From the NCBI GenBank assembly GCA_910586705.1, contig CAJUJK010000005.1:111923-175922 (forward strand): DNA of 64,000 nt. The letters are read 5' to 3'. This document shows positions 50,992 through 60,001 of this stretch, piece after piece. Every line of letters starts with the position of its first letter. Within the stretch, counting starts at the first letter, position 1. Below the pieces are notes generated by a model, which ran no database searches, had not been told where the DNA came from, and worked only from the letters and a program-made list of their open reading frames with translations. Position numbers and translations under genes: made by a program. This DNA is from an uncultured Lachnospiraceae bacterium. Lineage in GTDB: Bacteria; Bacillota; Clostridia; Lachnospirales; Lachnospiraceae.

Positions 50992-51936
50992 CTATGAATC
51001 ATCTCCTACCGCCCTTCTGTTTGATATAATGGCAAAATCATCAATATACTCACCCGTCTGATAATCATAGATAAGAATTTTATGGGGTTCTTTAAGGGAA
51101 ATCCATATTTCAAAATCTGCTGGTACAAATTCTCCGTCCGTTGTCAGCATACCATTAAACCACCAGTAAGATGCGTCTTCTCCATATATAAATTGCACAT
51201 AGAAACTAATTCCCTCTATGCCTTCTACTGTTGTTATCCCCTGCCCACAGCTTAAAGCGTCCGTTTTTTCGTTAAGTTCTGATATTTTGCTGTATATTTC
51301 ATTTTTCAAACTCTCTACTTCCTCATAGTGATACGTCGGCCAGTCATATATTTCCATTCGGTCATATTCCGGACAGGCAAGGTAAACCTTTTTCCCTTTT
51401 ATATCAGGAATTACAACCGAAAAATCAGTCTTATCTTTTGTAAAGGGAATTGTTTCCGCATAATAAACTATCACATTCACAATATTTGGATCATTCTTAT
51501 CTTCTTCCCATACCACTTTACTGACGTGGAATGAATGCAGATTTATTTCCCCGTTCACAGTAAGCTGCCCCGTTTCTTCGTCATATATGGTATCTGATAT
51601 GGACATATATCCTGTTTCAAGCGGCTTGCCTATCACATATATTTTAAAAGCAGCAAATACCAGGAATATAAAGAGAATACCTGCCAGTATTCCTATGGTT
51701 ATTTTCAAGTGATTCATGCGCTTTCGTATCTTTTTTAGTGCATCAACAGCAATGGTATCATGGGCAGATAAATCATCTTTTCCGATACCTTCCTCCATTT
51801 CCGTATAAATTTTATGGCATTCCTCACATTCCCCTAAATGATTTTTCACCAGTTCACTTCCTGTGTCACTTAAAATGTTATCAATGTAGCCGGGAAGAAG
51901 ATCCCGTATCACATCACAGTTATATTTCCCATTCAT
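50992..51936 (-). CDS. anti-sigma factor with zinc-finger domain
   Basis: 314 residues. The N-terminal zf-HC2-type motif (YNCDVIRDLLPGYIDNILS, VKNHLGECEECHKIYTEME) binds zinc and the sigma factor. One membrane segment follows at about 90-112 (ITIGILAGILFIFLVFAAF). The outer domain is of unknown fold (VVWEEDKNDPNIVNVIVYY, FYVQFIYGEDASYWWF) and may sense an envelope signal. The start overlaps the sigma factor stop by 17 bp, showing coupled translation. The signal is unknown. Confidence 0.85.
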   Translation of the reverse strand: MNGKYNCDVIRDLLPGYIDNILSDTGSELVKNHLGECEECHKIYTEMEEGIGKDDLSAHDTIAVDALKKIRKRMNHLKITIGILAGILFIFLVFAAFKIYVIGKPLETGYMSISDTIYDEETGQLTVNGEINLHSFHVSKVVWEEDKNDPNIVNVIVYYAETIPFTKDKTDFSVVIPDIKGKKVYLACPEYDRMEIYDWPTYHYEEVESLKNEIYSKISELNEKTDALSCGQGITTVEGIEGISFYVQFIYGEDASYWWFNGMLTTDGEFVPADFEIWISLKEPHKILIYDYQTGEYIDDFAIISNRRAVGDDS

Positions 51937-52426
51937 TTCGACTGATCTCCTTTCTGATTTTTTGTTTGGCACGAAAAAAAACAGTCCTGCACCAATTTTC
52001 GCTTTTTCCCATTATTTCCCCGATTTCACGGAAAGACAATTCTCCGCTTATACGATACATTACAACTTCTTTCTCCTGTTCTGACAGAAGGTGGATTGCC
52101 TGATAAAGCTCTATCTTATTTTCCTGCCGAATAACAAAGGTTTCCCCTTCCAATATTGAAACATCTGGAAGATCATCAGTAAGTTCCACCTTTTTAAAAC
52201 GGTTCTTTTTCCGAAGTTCCTGCCACAATATATGCTTTGCAATCTGACAAAGCCATACAGACAGTTTACAAGAAGCATCATAACGTGAAATAGACATGCT
52301 CGCTTTCAAAAAAGTTTCTTGTGTCATTTCCTCTGACCATTCAGCATTGTGCGTATGGGAATATAGAAATCCATAAACTAATCTGGAATACTTCTGATAA
52401 ACAATTTCCATATCTGAGTAATCCAT
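51920..52426 (-). CDS. ECF-type RNA polymerase sigma factor
   Basis: 168 residues. Region 2: YSRLVYGFLYSHTHNAEWSE, EETFLKASMSISRYD (seen as QETFLKASMSI) and WLCQIAKHILWQELRK. Region 4: LYQAIHLLSEQEKEVVMYRI and SFREIGEIMGKSENWCRTVF, a helix-turn-helix. GAGGAGGTGAGTTGAGGA precedes the ATG. Its partner is the zinc-finger anti-sigma downstream. A TGTAAC-type element upstream may be its own promoter. Confidence 0.9.
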   Translation of the reverse strand: MDYSDMEIVYQKYSRLVYGFLYSHTHNAEWSEEMTQETFLKASMSISRYDASCKLSVWLCQIAKHILWQELRKKNRFKKVELTDDLPDVSILEGETFVIRQENKIELYQAIHLLSEQEKEVVMYRISGELSFREIGEIMGKSENWCRTVFFRAKQKIRKEISRNEWEI

Positions 52427-52452
52427 TCCTCAACTCACCTCCTCTACCCTTT

Positions 52453-52480
52453 ATATCACATTAATTTATAATTCGTTACA
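52453..52480 (-). promoter_or_regulatory. possible autoregulated ECF promoter
   Basis: On the minus strand TGTAAC (52475-52480) and GTGATAT (52454-52459 region) are separated by about 16 bp, upstream of the sigma factor gene. The -35 resembles ECF promoters of Clostridia; the -10 match is weaker. Confidence 0.35.
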
Positions 52481-52606
52481 AATATTATGATTTTTCTAAA
52501 TGCAATTTTAAAAACTACATTGCTCAATTGCATAGATTTGATTTATCTTTATATCACAAAAGAAACAGAAATTATTTCTCATAAACTTTGAACCCCCAAC
52601 TCCCTC

Positions 52607-52635
52607 TTGACACCTCCGCATTTTAGATACATAAT
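52607..52635 (+). promoter_or_regulatory. sigma-A promoter of the Mrp operon
   Basis: TTGACA (52607-52612), 17-bp spacer and CATAAT (52630-52635), about 87 bp before the first Mrp gene. The rest of the AT-rich 52427-52721 interval shows nothing more than the divergent sigma factor signals. Confidence 0.75.
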
Positions 52636-52721
52636 ATTACCGTTCCTATAAGCTCCCTTTTTTAATAAGAAGAAACACCATTACGAACAAAACTATATTT
52701 TCAGAAGAACGGAGTAGAAAA

Positions 52722-53201
52722 ATGTTTGTCCTTTTTTTTCTGATCTGGGTGATTTTTAACGGGCAGCTTACAGCGGAAATCGCTGCCTTTGGCGTCGTCA
52801 TTGCAGGGGTCATGTACTGGTTTTTATGCCGGTTTTTTGATTACAGCCCCCGATACGACCTTTTTTTATTGCGCAAAGCGCCGCTTCTGCTTCACTATTT
52901 CTTTACGCTGGTAGTTGAGATTCTGAAGGCAAATCTGACTGTTTTCAAGATGATCTACACGGCGGAATATGAACTGGAACCCGCGGTGGTACATTTTAAA
53001 ACCGATCTGCGATCCACTTTTGCCCGGGTACTTCTGGCAAATTCCATCACGCTGACTCCCGGTACGATCACCGTCGCGTTGACGGGCAATGAATATACGG
53101 TACACTGTCTTGACAAGGAACTGGCAGAGGGCATTTCGTCCTCCGTGTTTGTGAAATTATTGAAGAAAATTGAGGAGGACCAGATATGGAAAAAGAACTA
53201 A
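52722..53201 (+). CDS. mrpE: Mrp-type Na+/H+ antiporter subunit E
   Basis: 159 residues: two to three membrane segments at the N-terminus (LFFLIWVIFNGQLTAEIAAF) and the subunit E hallmark region LLANSITLTPGTITVALTGN followed by YTVHCLDKE. It opens a ten-gene operon whose parts overlap or nearly touch. Subunit E is needed for assembly of the Mrp complex in the cytoplasmic membrane. The stop overlaps the subunit F start by 16 bp. Confidence 0.88.
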   Translation: MFVLFFLIWVIFNGQLTAEIAAFGVVIAGVMYWFLCRFFDYSPRYDLFLLRKAPLLLHYFFTLVVEILKANLTVFKMIYTAEYELEPAVVHFKTDLRSTFARVLLANSITLTPGTITVALTGNEYTVHCLDKELAEGISSSVFVKLLKKIEEDQIWKKN

Positions 53202-53518
53202 TCTACCACCCGCTTTTTATATGTTTGTTGATCGTACTTTCCTTTATGCTGCTGGTCTGCCTGATCCGCGCCGTGAAGGGGCCCCGCGTCGCCGACCGTC
53301 TGATGGCAGTAAACATGATGGGCACCATGGTCATGGTTATGATTTCGGTTCTGGCGCTGCTTTTGCGGGAGGGCTATCTGGTCGATATCTGTCTGATTTA
53401 CGCCATGATCAGCTTTCTATCCGTGGTTGTGATCTCCAAGGTTTACATCGGCATTTACGAGGAACAGCACCACAGTCAGGAACATACGGAAGGGGGAAAT
53501 GCGGATGAACGCGGCTGA
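53186..53518 (+). CDS. mrpF: Mrp-type antiporter subunit F
   Basis: 110 residues with three membrane segments (FICLLIVLSFMLLVCLIRAV, MMGTMVMVMISVLALLL, DICLIYAMISFLSVVVISKV) and the GPRVADRLMAVN loop that identifies MrpF/MnhF. The start follows ATTGAGGAGGACCAGAT inside the end of subunit E. The hydrophilic tail EEQHHSQEHTEGGN is longer than usual. Confidence 0.88.
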   Translation: MEKELIYHPLFICLLIVLSFMLLVCLIRAVKGPRVADRLMAVNMMGTMVMVMISVLALLLREGYLVDICLIYAMISFLSVVVISKVYIGIYEEQHHSQEHTEGGNADERG

Positions 53519-53906
53519 ATGGATCAGACTTATAATCGGATCTCTGTTTATCCTAATCGGCATGGTCATTTTCTTCACGGAACTGTTCGGCGTCTTTCAT
53601 TTCAAGTATGTGCTGAACAGAATGCACGCCGCCGCCATGGGCGATACGCTGGGGATCAGCGCATGTCTGCTCGGACTGATGATCTTTTCGGGGCTGAATT
53701 TTACGACTTTGAAAATGTTTTTGATTATTGTCTTTTTGTGGTTTGCCTCACCCGTCTCCTCCCATGTGCTTTCGAGACTGGAGGCAGCTACCAACGACAA
53801 CCTTTCCGCGCACTGTGAACTATATGAGGATGTGGAAGTTCTCGAGCGGGAACTTGCCACCACCGTTGAAAACGGCAATACAGAGGAAAAGGAGGCGTCA
53901 GTGTAA
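53505..53906 (+). CDS. mrpG: Mrp-type antiporter subunit G
   Basis: 133 residues, three membrane segments (LIIGSLFILIGMVIFFTELF, LGISACLLGLMIFSGL, MFLIIVFLWFASPVSSHVLS) and the MHAAAMGDTLGI motif of MrpG/MnhG. ATG 53505 has GGGGG 8 nt upstream; ATG 53499 is in frame but too close to it. The final acidic tail overlaps the next start as TAATG. Confidence 0.87.
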   Translation: MNAAEWIRLIIGSLFILIGMVIFFTELFGVFHFKYVLNRMHAAAMGDTLGISACLLGLMIFSGLNFTTLKMFLIIVFLWFASPVSSHVLSRLEAATNDNLSAHCELYEDVEVLERELATTVENGNTEEKEASV

Positions 53907-54181
53907 TGACAGCTTTTCAGATCATTTTGATGGGACTGTTGATCGTCTGCGCAGTCTCCGTCAGCTTTTCCAAAAACCTTTTAAACGCAATCCTGATTTA
54001 TATGTCCTTCAGTCTGGTTATGTCAATGTTGTGGATCTGTCTGGAGTCCCCCGATCTGGCAATCACAGAGGCTGCCGTCGGCGCGGGAATCACCAGCGTC
54101 CTCTTCTTTGTGACGCTCAAAAAAATCCACGCGATCGACGCGTCGGAGCCTGACACAAAGGAGGAAAAGGAAAATGAGTAA
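53906..54181 (+). CDS. MbhD-like (DUF4040) antiporter subunit
   Basis: 91 residues, MTAFQIILMGLLIVCAVSVS and IYMSFSLVMSMLWICLESPD, then the hallmark LAITEAAVGAGITSVLFFV. This corresponds to the C-terminal portion of classical MrpA, or to MbhD of membrane-bound hydrogenases, here encoded separately. It lies between subunit G and the MbhE/MnhB protein, the order seen in Mbh-type operons. Confidence 0.85.
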   Translation: MTAFQIILMGLLIVCAVSVSFSKNLLNAILIYMSFSLVMSMLWICLESPDLAITEAAVGAGITSVLFFVTLKKIHAIDASEPDTKEEKENE

Positions 54182-55133
54182 GAAAAAAACGGCAGAAGAA
54201 TACCAGAAAACCTTTGCCTTCCGTTTTTTCCGCTGGCTCTCCGGCGAAAAAGATCCTTATAGCGGGGAAGTGGAGATGCAGCCCCAGAAAGAATACCGGC
54301 CGGACCCGGAAGCGGCTTTGCGCCGCGAGAAAGAACACGACGCCATCATGGACAAGGTCTATGATACGGAACACAATAAATGGATGCACCTTTTTCACCG
54401 GCTGTACCAGACGACAAGCATTCTCTTCTGCCTGTTTCTGATCGCGCTGCTTCTGGTGACGGTTTCCTATCTGCCTGCCATCGGCACGGTGACCCGCCCG
54501 GTCAACAACGAAGTGTCGGAGCGCTATATTGAAAAAGGGCTGGAGGAAACGGGCGCAATCAATATCGTTGCCGGCATGATTCTGGACTACAGGGCGTTTG
54601 ACACGCTGGGCGAATCCCATGTGCTGTTTGTGGCAACCATTACCGTTCTGATCCTGCTTCGTCTGAACAAGACCGAAAAAGACGAAGCGGAAGTAAACGA
54701 CCGCCGTTTCGAGCCGAAAAACGACGCGATTTTACAGCTTGTGGCGACATTCCTTGTGCCGGTTATCATTATCTTCGGCATTTATATCATCTTAAACGGA
54801 CACCTCGGACCGGGCGGCGGCTTCTCGGGCGGCGCGGTCATCGGCGCGGGTCTGGTGCTCTACCTGAACGCCTTCGGCTTCAAAAAGACGGAGCGGTTCT
54901 TTACGGAAAAAACTTACAAGTGGGTGTGCTTTTTCTCCCTCTCCTTTTATTGTCTGGCAAAAAGCTATTCCTTCTACACAGGCGCCAACCAGCTTCACAG
55001 CGTGATACCGAAGGGAACACCCGGCACCATCCTGTCAAGTGGTCTGATCCTGCCTTTGAATATCGCGGTAGGGCTTGTGGTGGCATGTACGATTTATGCT
55101 TTTTACGCCATGTTCCGAAAAGGGGGATTTTAG
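54174..55133 (+). CDS. mrpB: MbhE-MnhB fusion subunit of the Mrp complex
   Basis: 319 residues. After a charged cytosolic N-terminus of about 75 residues come an MbhE-like part (ILFCLFLIALLLVTVSYLPA, GAINIVAGMILDYRAFDTLG) and an MnhB part (NDAILQLVATFLVPVIIIFG, GHLGPGGGFSGGAVIGAGLV). Standard MrpB covers only the second. The start overlaps the MbhD-like stop by 8 bp. The long N-terminal extension (KTFAFRFFRWLSGEKDPYSG) is unlike most homologues I know. Confidence 0.82.
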   Translation: MSKKKTAEEYQKTFAFRFFRWLSGEKDPYSGEVEMQPQKEYRPDPEAALRREKEHDAIMDKVYDTEHNKWMHLFHRLYQTTSILFCLFLIALLLVTVSYLPAIGTVTRPVNNEVSERYIEKGLEETGAINIVAGMILDYRAFDTLGESHVLFVATITVLILLRLNKTEKDEAEVNDRRFEPKNDAILQLVATFLVPVIIIFGIYIILNGHLGPGGGFSGGAVIGAGLVLYLNAFGFKKTERFFTEKTYKWVCFFSLSFYCLAKSYSFYTGANQLHSVIPKGTPGTILSSGLILPLNIAVGLVVACTIYAFYAMFRKGGF

Positions 55134-55134
55134 G

Positions 55135-55509
55135 ATGGGTCCGAATTTATTTACAAACTACGGGGAAGCCGTCTCAGCGATTCTCTTCTGTATCGGCTTT
55201 ACCAATCTGCTCCTGCAGACCAATCTGATCAAGAAAATTATCGGTTTAAATATCATGGACAGCGCGATTTACCTCTTTCTGGCGGAAAAAGGCTATATCG
55301 CCGGGCGGGTTGCGCCCATTGTGGTAAACGGCGTCACCAGCACGGAGCGATACATCAATCCGATCCCCAGCGGACTTGTGCTGACAGGTATCGTGGTTTC
55401 CGTCTCCGTGACCGCGCTCATGCTGTCCCTGACGATCCGGCTTTACACGAGATACCACACGCTGGATCTGGACGAAATATCCACGCAACTGAAGAAGGAG
55501 GGGAAATAA
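55135..55509 (+). CDS. mrpC: Mrp-type antiporter subunit C (NuoK-like)
   Basis: 124 residues with three membrane segments (AVSAILFCIGFTNLLLQTNL, IMDSAIYLFLAEKGYI, GLVLTGIVVSVSVTALMLSL) and the NuoK-like PIPSGLVLTGIVVS stretch. ATG 55135 follows GGGGGATTTTAGG, one base after the MnhB stop. A C-terminal tail LDEISTQLKKEGK is cytosolic. Confidence 0.88.
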   Translation: MGPNLFTNYGEAVSAILFCIGFTNLLLQTNLIKKIIGLNIMDSAIYLFLAEKGYIAGRVAPIVVNGVTSTERYINPIPSGLVLTGIVVSVSVTALMLSLTIRLYTRYHTLDLDEISTQLKKEGK

Positions 55510-55510
55510 T

Positions 55511-57004
55511 ATGAATTTTATCTGCAATTTTCCCTTTTTTTCTATCCTTTTGAGCCTTTTTTCGGGCACGATCTGCTCTGTGCTTCCTGCAAAGGCGGCA
55601 AAGATTGTAAACCGTGTGGTCATCATCGTCATCGGACTGATGTCGGCTGTGCTGCTCCTATATCTTCTCTCCACAGGTGAATCCTTCATTTACTGGATGG
55701 GGCACTTCCCCGCGCCTTGGGGCAATGAGATCCGCGCCGGCGTGCTGGAAGCGGGCATGGCGCTCTTCTTCTGCATCATCATGTATCTGTCCATGGCGGG
55801 CGGCGCCCACAAACTGCCCGGCGAGGTGGTGGAGAGCAAACATAATTTGTACTATATCCTTGTAAACCTTCTGCTGAGCTCCCTGCTCGCGCTGGTCTAC
55901 ACCAACGATATGTTCACCGCTTATGTCTTTGTGGAGATTAACACGATCTCCGCCTGCGGTCTGATTATGATAAGACAGGTGGGACGGACGATTGAGGCTG
56001 CCGTCCGCTATATGATTATGAGTCTGCTCGGGTCGGGTCTTCTTCTTTTCGGGCTCTGTATCATGTACGACCTGACAGGGCATCTGTTAATGAGCAATAT
56101 CAAGGAGTCGGTAGGGCTTATTATGGCAAACGGCGAATACCAGATTCCCCTGATTGTCTCGGTGGCTCTGATGTGTATCGGTCTGTGCATCAAGAGCGCG
56201 CTGTTCCCCTTCCACGCATGGCTGCCGGACGCTTACGGATACTCCACGGTATCCTCCGCCGCGATCCTCTCCAGTCTGGTGTCCAAAGGGTATATCTTTC
56301 TGCTGATAAAAATCATTTACCGTGTCATCGGTTTTGACATCTTTAACAGCACAAGAATCATCGACGTACTCTTTGTTTTCGGATTGATGGGCATGATCTT
56401 CGGCTCCCTCTCCGCCATCAAGGAAAACGATATCCGCAGGATGATCGCTTTCTCCTCGGTGGCGCAGATCGGCTATATTTACATGGGTTTCGGCATGGGC
56501 ACGCAGGCGGGCATGGTGGCGAGTATTTTCCATATTTTGTCCCATGCTGCCACGAAATCGCTGCTCTTTATCGCCGCCATCGGCCTTACGGACGTTTCCG
56601 GAGGCAGCCGCAAGTTCGCTGACCTGACAGGAGCAGCCTACCGCAATAAATGGGCGGGCGCCGCTTTCACGGTGGGATCGCTGTCCATGGTGGGCATTCC
56701 GCTCTTTTCCGGCTTTATCAGCAAGCTGCTCTTTGCGCAGGCAGCCGTGCAGGTGGAAGGCAAAATGCTGGCGTCGCTGATTGTGCTGGGCATAAGCACG
56801 GTTTTGAACGCCGTCTACTTTATGAAGACCGTAATCCGTATATATACGTCCAAAGCGGACACGCCCTATACGAGCATTACCTTCCGGGACAGGAAGGCTT
56901 ATACCGTGACGCTTGTCTGTTTTATCCTGTTAAATATCATTCTGGGCGTAAGCTCCCAGCCGGTTGTAGATATGATCGGACAGGGACTCGCCATGTTCGC
57001 GTAA
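55511..57004 (+). CDS. mrpD: NuoN/MrpD-like proton-translocating subunit (first of four)
   Basis: 497 residues with about 14 membrane segments. Key charged positions of this family are present: Glu in AYVFVEINTISACG, Lys in CIKSALFPFHAWLPDAYG, and His/Lys in FHILSHAATKSLLFIAAIG. The Glu and Lys belong to the proton path of antiporter-like subunits of complex I and Mrp. It follows subunit C after one base, preceded by GGAGGGGAAATAAT. It probably corresponds to MrpD. Confidence 0.88.
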   Translation: MNFICNFPFFSILLSLFSGTICSVLPAKAAKIVNRVVIIVIGLMSAVLLLYLLSTGESFIYWMGHFPAPWGNEIRAGVLEAGMALFFCIIMYLSMAGGAHKLPGEVVESKHNLYYILVNLLLSSLLALVYTNDMFTAYVFVEINTISACGLIMIRQVGRTIEAAVRYMIMSLLGSGLLLFGLCIMYDLTGHLLMSNIKESVGLIMANGEYQIPLIVSVALMCIGLCIKSALFPFHAWLPDAYGYSTVSSAAILSSLVSKGYIFLLIKIIYRVIGFDIFNSTRIIDVLFVFGLMGMIFGSLSAIKENDIRRMIAFSSVAQIGYIYMGFGMGTQAGMVASIFHILSHAATKSLLFIAAIGLTDVSGGSRKFADLTGAAYRNKWAGAAFTVGSLSMVGIPLFSGFISKLLFAQAAVQVEGKMLASLIVLGISTVLNAVYFMKTVIRIYTSKADTPYTSITFRDRKAYTVTLVCFILLNIILGVSSQPVVDMIGQGLAMFA

Positions 57005-57034
57005 CCTGATGCCAGTTTTCAAGGAGGTGATGGC

Positions 57035-58522
57035 ATGTATTTCATATTACTACCCATCTTTTTTCCTATATTAGCAGGATTGTTTCTGCTGATCCACTAT
57101 CGGACGCCCCTTTCCGGGGAAAAGAAAAATGCCGGGAGAAAATCCTTGCTTCTTCTGACAGGCTGTTTCCTTGTCATCACAGCCGTTTTTGTTGTCATTG
57201 CGCTGTTCTGCGAAGGAGAGGGCTTTATCCTGTTCTATCTGACAAAAGACCTTCCGATTTATTTCCGGATTGACAACGTGGGCAGGCTTTTTTCCGCGCT
57301 TGCGGTGATTGTTATTCCGTGCGCGGGCTTTTTCTCCTTCGAGTACATGAAGCACGAGGAGCGGGAGGGACGTTATTACGGCTTTTACCTGTTAGTTTTC
57401 GGTGTGCTGAACGCCCTCTGTTTTTCGGGAAATCTGATTACCTTTTATCTGTTCTTTGAACTGTTAACCATGTCCTCCATGCCCCTCGTTCTGCATAGCG
57501 GTTCCAAGGAGGCAGTTATGGCGGGACTGAAATACTTATTTTATTCCCTGTGCGGTGCATATGCGGCATTGTTTGGCATTTATTTTCTCTATCGGAACTG
57601 CGACTCGCTGACCTTCACAGTGGACGGTGCGCTTCGTGCCTCCGCCATAACAGAACATGGCACTTTCCTTTTGGCTGTGGCTTTCATCATGCTCCTCGGC
57701 TTCGGCGTCAAGGCGGGCATGTTTCCCATGCACGCATGGCTGCCCACAGCGCATCCTGTCGCGCCGGCACCGGCTTCCGCGGTTCTTTCCGCCCTTATTG
57801 TAAAGGCGGGCGTACTCGCCGTTATCCGCGTACTCGGCATGTTTGGCAGGGATTTTCTGAAGGGAACGTGGGTGCAGACCGCATGGCTTTGTCTGACGCT
57901 GATCACGGTATTTATGGGATCGCTCCTCGCCTATCGGGAACCTGTGCTAAAAAAGAGACTGGCCTATTCCACGGTAAGCCAGCTCTCCTACATTCTGTTC
58001 GGTCTCGCCGTTATGGATGAGACAGCTTTTGTGGGCAGTTTTCTGCACATATTGGCACACGGATTTATCAAAGCGGCACTGTTTCTGTGCGCCGGCGCCA
58101 TTATCTACAAAACAGGAAAAACGCGGGTGGAGGAAATGCGCGGCATCGGCAAGGAAATGCCCGTTACCATGTGGTGTTTCACGATCGCTTCCCTCGGGCT
58201 GATCGGCATTCCCCCCACAGGCGGTTTCCTCAGCAAATGGTATCTGGCGCTTGGCTCCTTAAATAGCGGCATTCCTGTTTTTGATGTACTCGGCCCGGTC
58301 ATTCTTCTCGTGAGCGCATTGCTGACAGCGGGATATCTTCTGCCACTTTCCATACACGGCTTTTTCCCGGGTGCAGCGTACGATTACGGCAGTCTGCGGA
58401 AGAGAGAACCGTGTAAACTGATGACAGTACCAATTTCAATACTGACAGCTTTGTCAGTTTTGGTCGGTATCTTTCCGCACTTGATTATTGCCGTCATTCA
58501 TATGGCGGCTGCAGGGAGGTGA
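57035..58522 (+). CDS. NuoM/MrpD-like proton-translocating subunit (second of four)
   Basis: 495 residues, about 14 membrane segments. Glu in FYLFFELLTMSSMPLV, Lys in GFGVKAGMFPMHAWLPTAHP and Lys in HILAHGFIKAALFLCAGA are the conserved proton-channel residues. AAGGAGGTGATGGC precedes the start. The stop (58520-58522) leaves 4 bp before the next GTG start. A typical Mrp operon has no second MrpD, so this is an additional channel subunit. Confidence 0.87.
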   Translation: MYFILLPIFFPILAGLFLLIHYRTPLSGEKKNAGRKSLLLLTGCFLVITAVFVVIALFCEGEGFILFYLTKDLPIYFRIDNVGRLFSALAVIVIPCAGFFSFEYMKHEEREGRYYGFYLLVFGVLNALCFSGNLITFYLFFELLTMSSMPLVLHSGSKEAVMAGLKYLFYSLCGAYAALFGIYFLYRNCDSLTFTVDGALRASAITEHGTFLLAVAFIMLLGFGVKAGMFPMHAWLPTAHPVAPAPASAVLSALIVKAGVLAVIRVLGMFGRDFLKGTWVQTAWLCLTLITVFMGSLLAYREPVLKKRLAYSTVSQLSYILFGLAVMDETAFVGSFLHILAHGFIKAALFLCAGAIIYKTGKTRVEEMRGIGKEMPVTMWCFTIASLGLIGIPPTGGFLSKWYLALGSLNSGIPVFDVLGPVILLVSALLTAGYLLPLSIHGFFPGAAYDYGSLRKREPCKLMTVPISILTALSVLVGIFPHLIIAVIHMAAAGR

Positions 58523-58526
58523 TATT

Positions 58527-59990
58527 GTGATTGTTACAGTGATCTTGATTCCTTTTATCGCGGGGATTCTGGTGCCTGCCATTCCTTTTCAGAAGAGATG
58601 GCAGAAAGAAGTGTTTCTGGAAACGGCGGTGGTGCTAAACAGCATCCTCGTCTGGTACCTGCTCCTGCACCACTCCGACAGCACCTTCCTTCTGGCGCAC
58701 TTTACGGGCAATCTGAATATCAGCTTCCGCGTGGACGGCATGAGCATGGTGTTTGCGGGGCTTGTGTCCGCACTCTGGCCCTTTGCCACCCTGTATGCCT
58801 TTGAATACATGACGAAAGAAGAGCATGAAAATGTGTTTTTTCTCTTCTATACGCTGACTTACGGCGTGACGCTGGGCATTGCCCTCGCCGCCAATCTGCT
58901 GACCATGTATTTCTTTTATGAGCTGCTGACACTGGTCACGGTACCTCTTGTCATGCACACGCTGACCCGCGAGGCGGTTCTGGCAAGCCGCAAATACCTT
59001 TATTATTCGCTGGGCGGCGCGGCTTTCGCATTCCTCGGTCTGATTATGGTCATTGTCTACGGCAGCACAACGGATTTTATTCTGGGAGGTGTGCTCGATC
59101 CGGCGAAAACCGTTGGGAAAACGAATGTTTTATTACTGATATATGTGATGGCGTTTATGGGATTCGGTATAAAGGCGGCAGTCTGTCCCTTTAACTCATG
59201 GCTGCCGCAGGCAGGTGTGGCGCCCACACCCGTTACCGCCTTACTCCATGCGGTCGCCGTGGTAAAATCCGGCGCATTCGCCATCATAAGGCTGACTTAT
59301 TACAGTTTCGGCACAGATTTCCTGAAAGGCACATGGGCGCAGTACGCGGTTATGTCTGTCGTCATGTTTACCATCGTATACGGCTGCAGCCGTGCCGTGA
59401 AAGAGACGCACCTAAAAAGACGGCTGGCATACTCCACCATCAGCAACCTGTCCTACATCCTTTTCGGCGCAGTCATTATGACGCCGTTGGGGCTTGTGGG
59501 CGCGCTGACCCACCTTGTATTCCACGCGGTTATGAAGATCAGTTCCTTCTTCTGCGCAGGCGCCGTCATGCACCAGACCGACCGCCATTATGTGCATGAA
59601 CTAAACGGTCTGGGATATAAAATGCCCCGTGTATTCGGCATTTTCACAATATCTGCACTGGCGCTCATGGGCGTCCCGGGGCTTGCGGGTTTTGTCAGCA
59701 AGTGGAATCTGGCAGGGGCTGCGGTGGAAAGCGGCAATCCTCTCGCATGGGGCGGCATTGCCTGCCTGCTGGTGTCGGCGCTTCTGACGGCAATCTATAT
59801 GCTGACGATTGTGGTGCGGGCGTTCTTCCCCGGAAAGGATTTCGACTATAGCACGATTTCCGATATCCGTGATCCCAACTGGAAGATGCTGCTGCCGCTG
59901 TTTGTGTTCACTGTGTTTATCATACTGTTTGGCGTTTATTCCCAGCCGGTTGTGGGCTTTTTTATGAGTGTCGCGACAGGCGCTGTATAA
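58527..59990 (+). CDS. NuoL/MrpD-like proton-translocating subunit (third of four), GTG start
   Basis: 487 residues. The GTG at 58527 has GGAGG 7 nt upstream and gives MIVTVILIPFIAGILVPAIP; a longer frame from 58488 overlaps the previous gene without a ribosome site. Conserved residues: Glu in YFFYELLTLVTVPLVMH, Lys in GFGIKAAVCPFNSWLPQAGV, and His/Lys in HLVFHAVMKISSFFCAGA. About 14 membrane segments. It is a distinct paralogue of the second subunit. Confidence 0.86.
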   Translation: MIVTVILIPFIAGILVPAIPFQKRWQKEVFLETAVVLNSILVWYLLLHHSDSTFLLAHFTGNLNISFRVDGMSMVFAGLVSALWPFATLYAFEYMTKEEHENVFFLFYTLTYGVTLGIALAANLLTMYFFYELLTLVTVPLVMHTLTREAVLASRKYLYYSLGGAAFAFLGLIMVIVYGSTTDFILGGVLDPAKTVGKTNVLLLIYVMAFMGFGIKAAVCPFNSWLPQAGVAPTPVTALLHAVAVVKSGAFAIIRLTYYSFGTDFLKGTWAQYAVMSVVMFTIVYGCSRAVKETHLKRRLAYSTISNLSYILFGAVIMTPLGLVGALTHLVFHAVMKISSFFCAGAVMHQTDRHYVHELNGLGYKMPRVFGIFTISALALMGVPGLAGFVSKWNLAGAAVESGNPLAWGGIACLLVSALLTAIYMLTIVVRAFFPGKDFDYSTISDIRDPNWKMLLPLFVFTVFIILFGVYSQPVVGFFMSVATGAV

Positions 59991-60001
59991 GGGAGGTTAG
60001 C

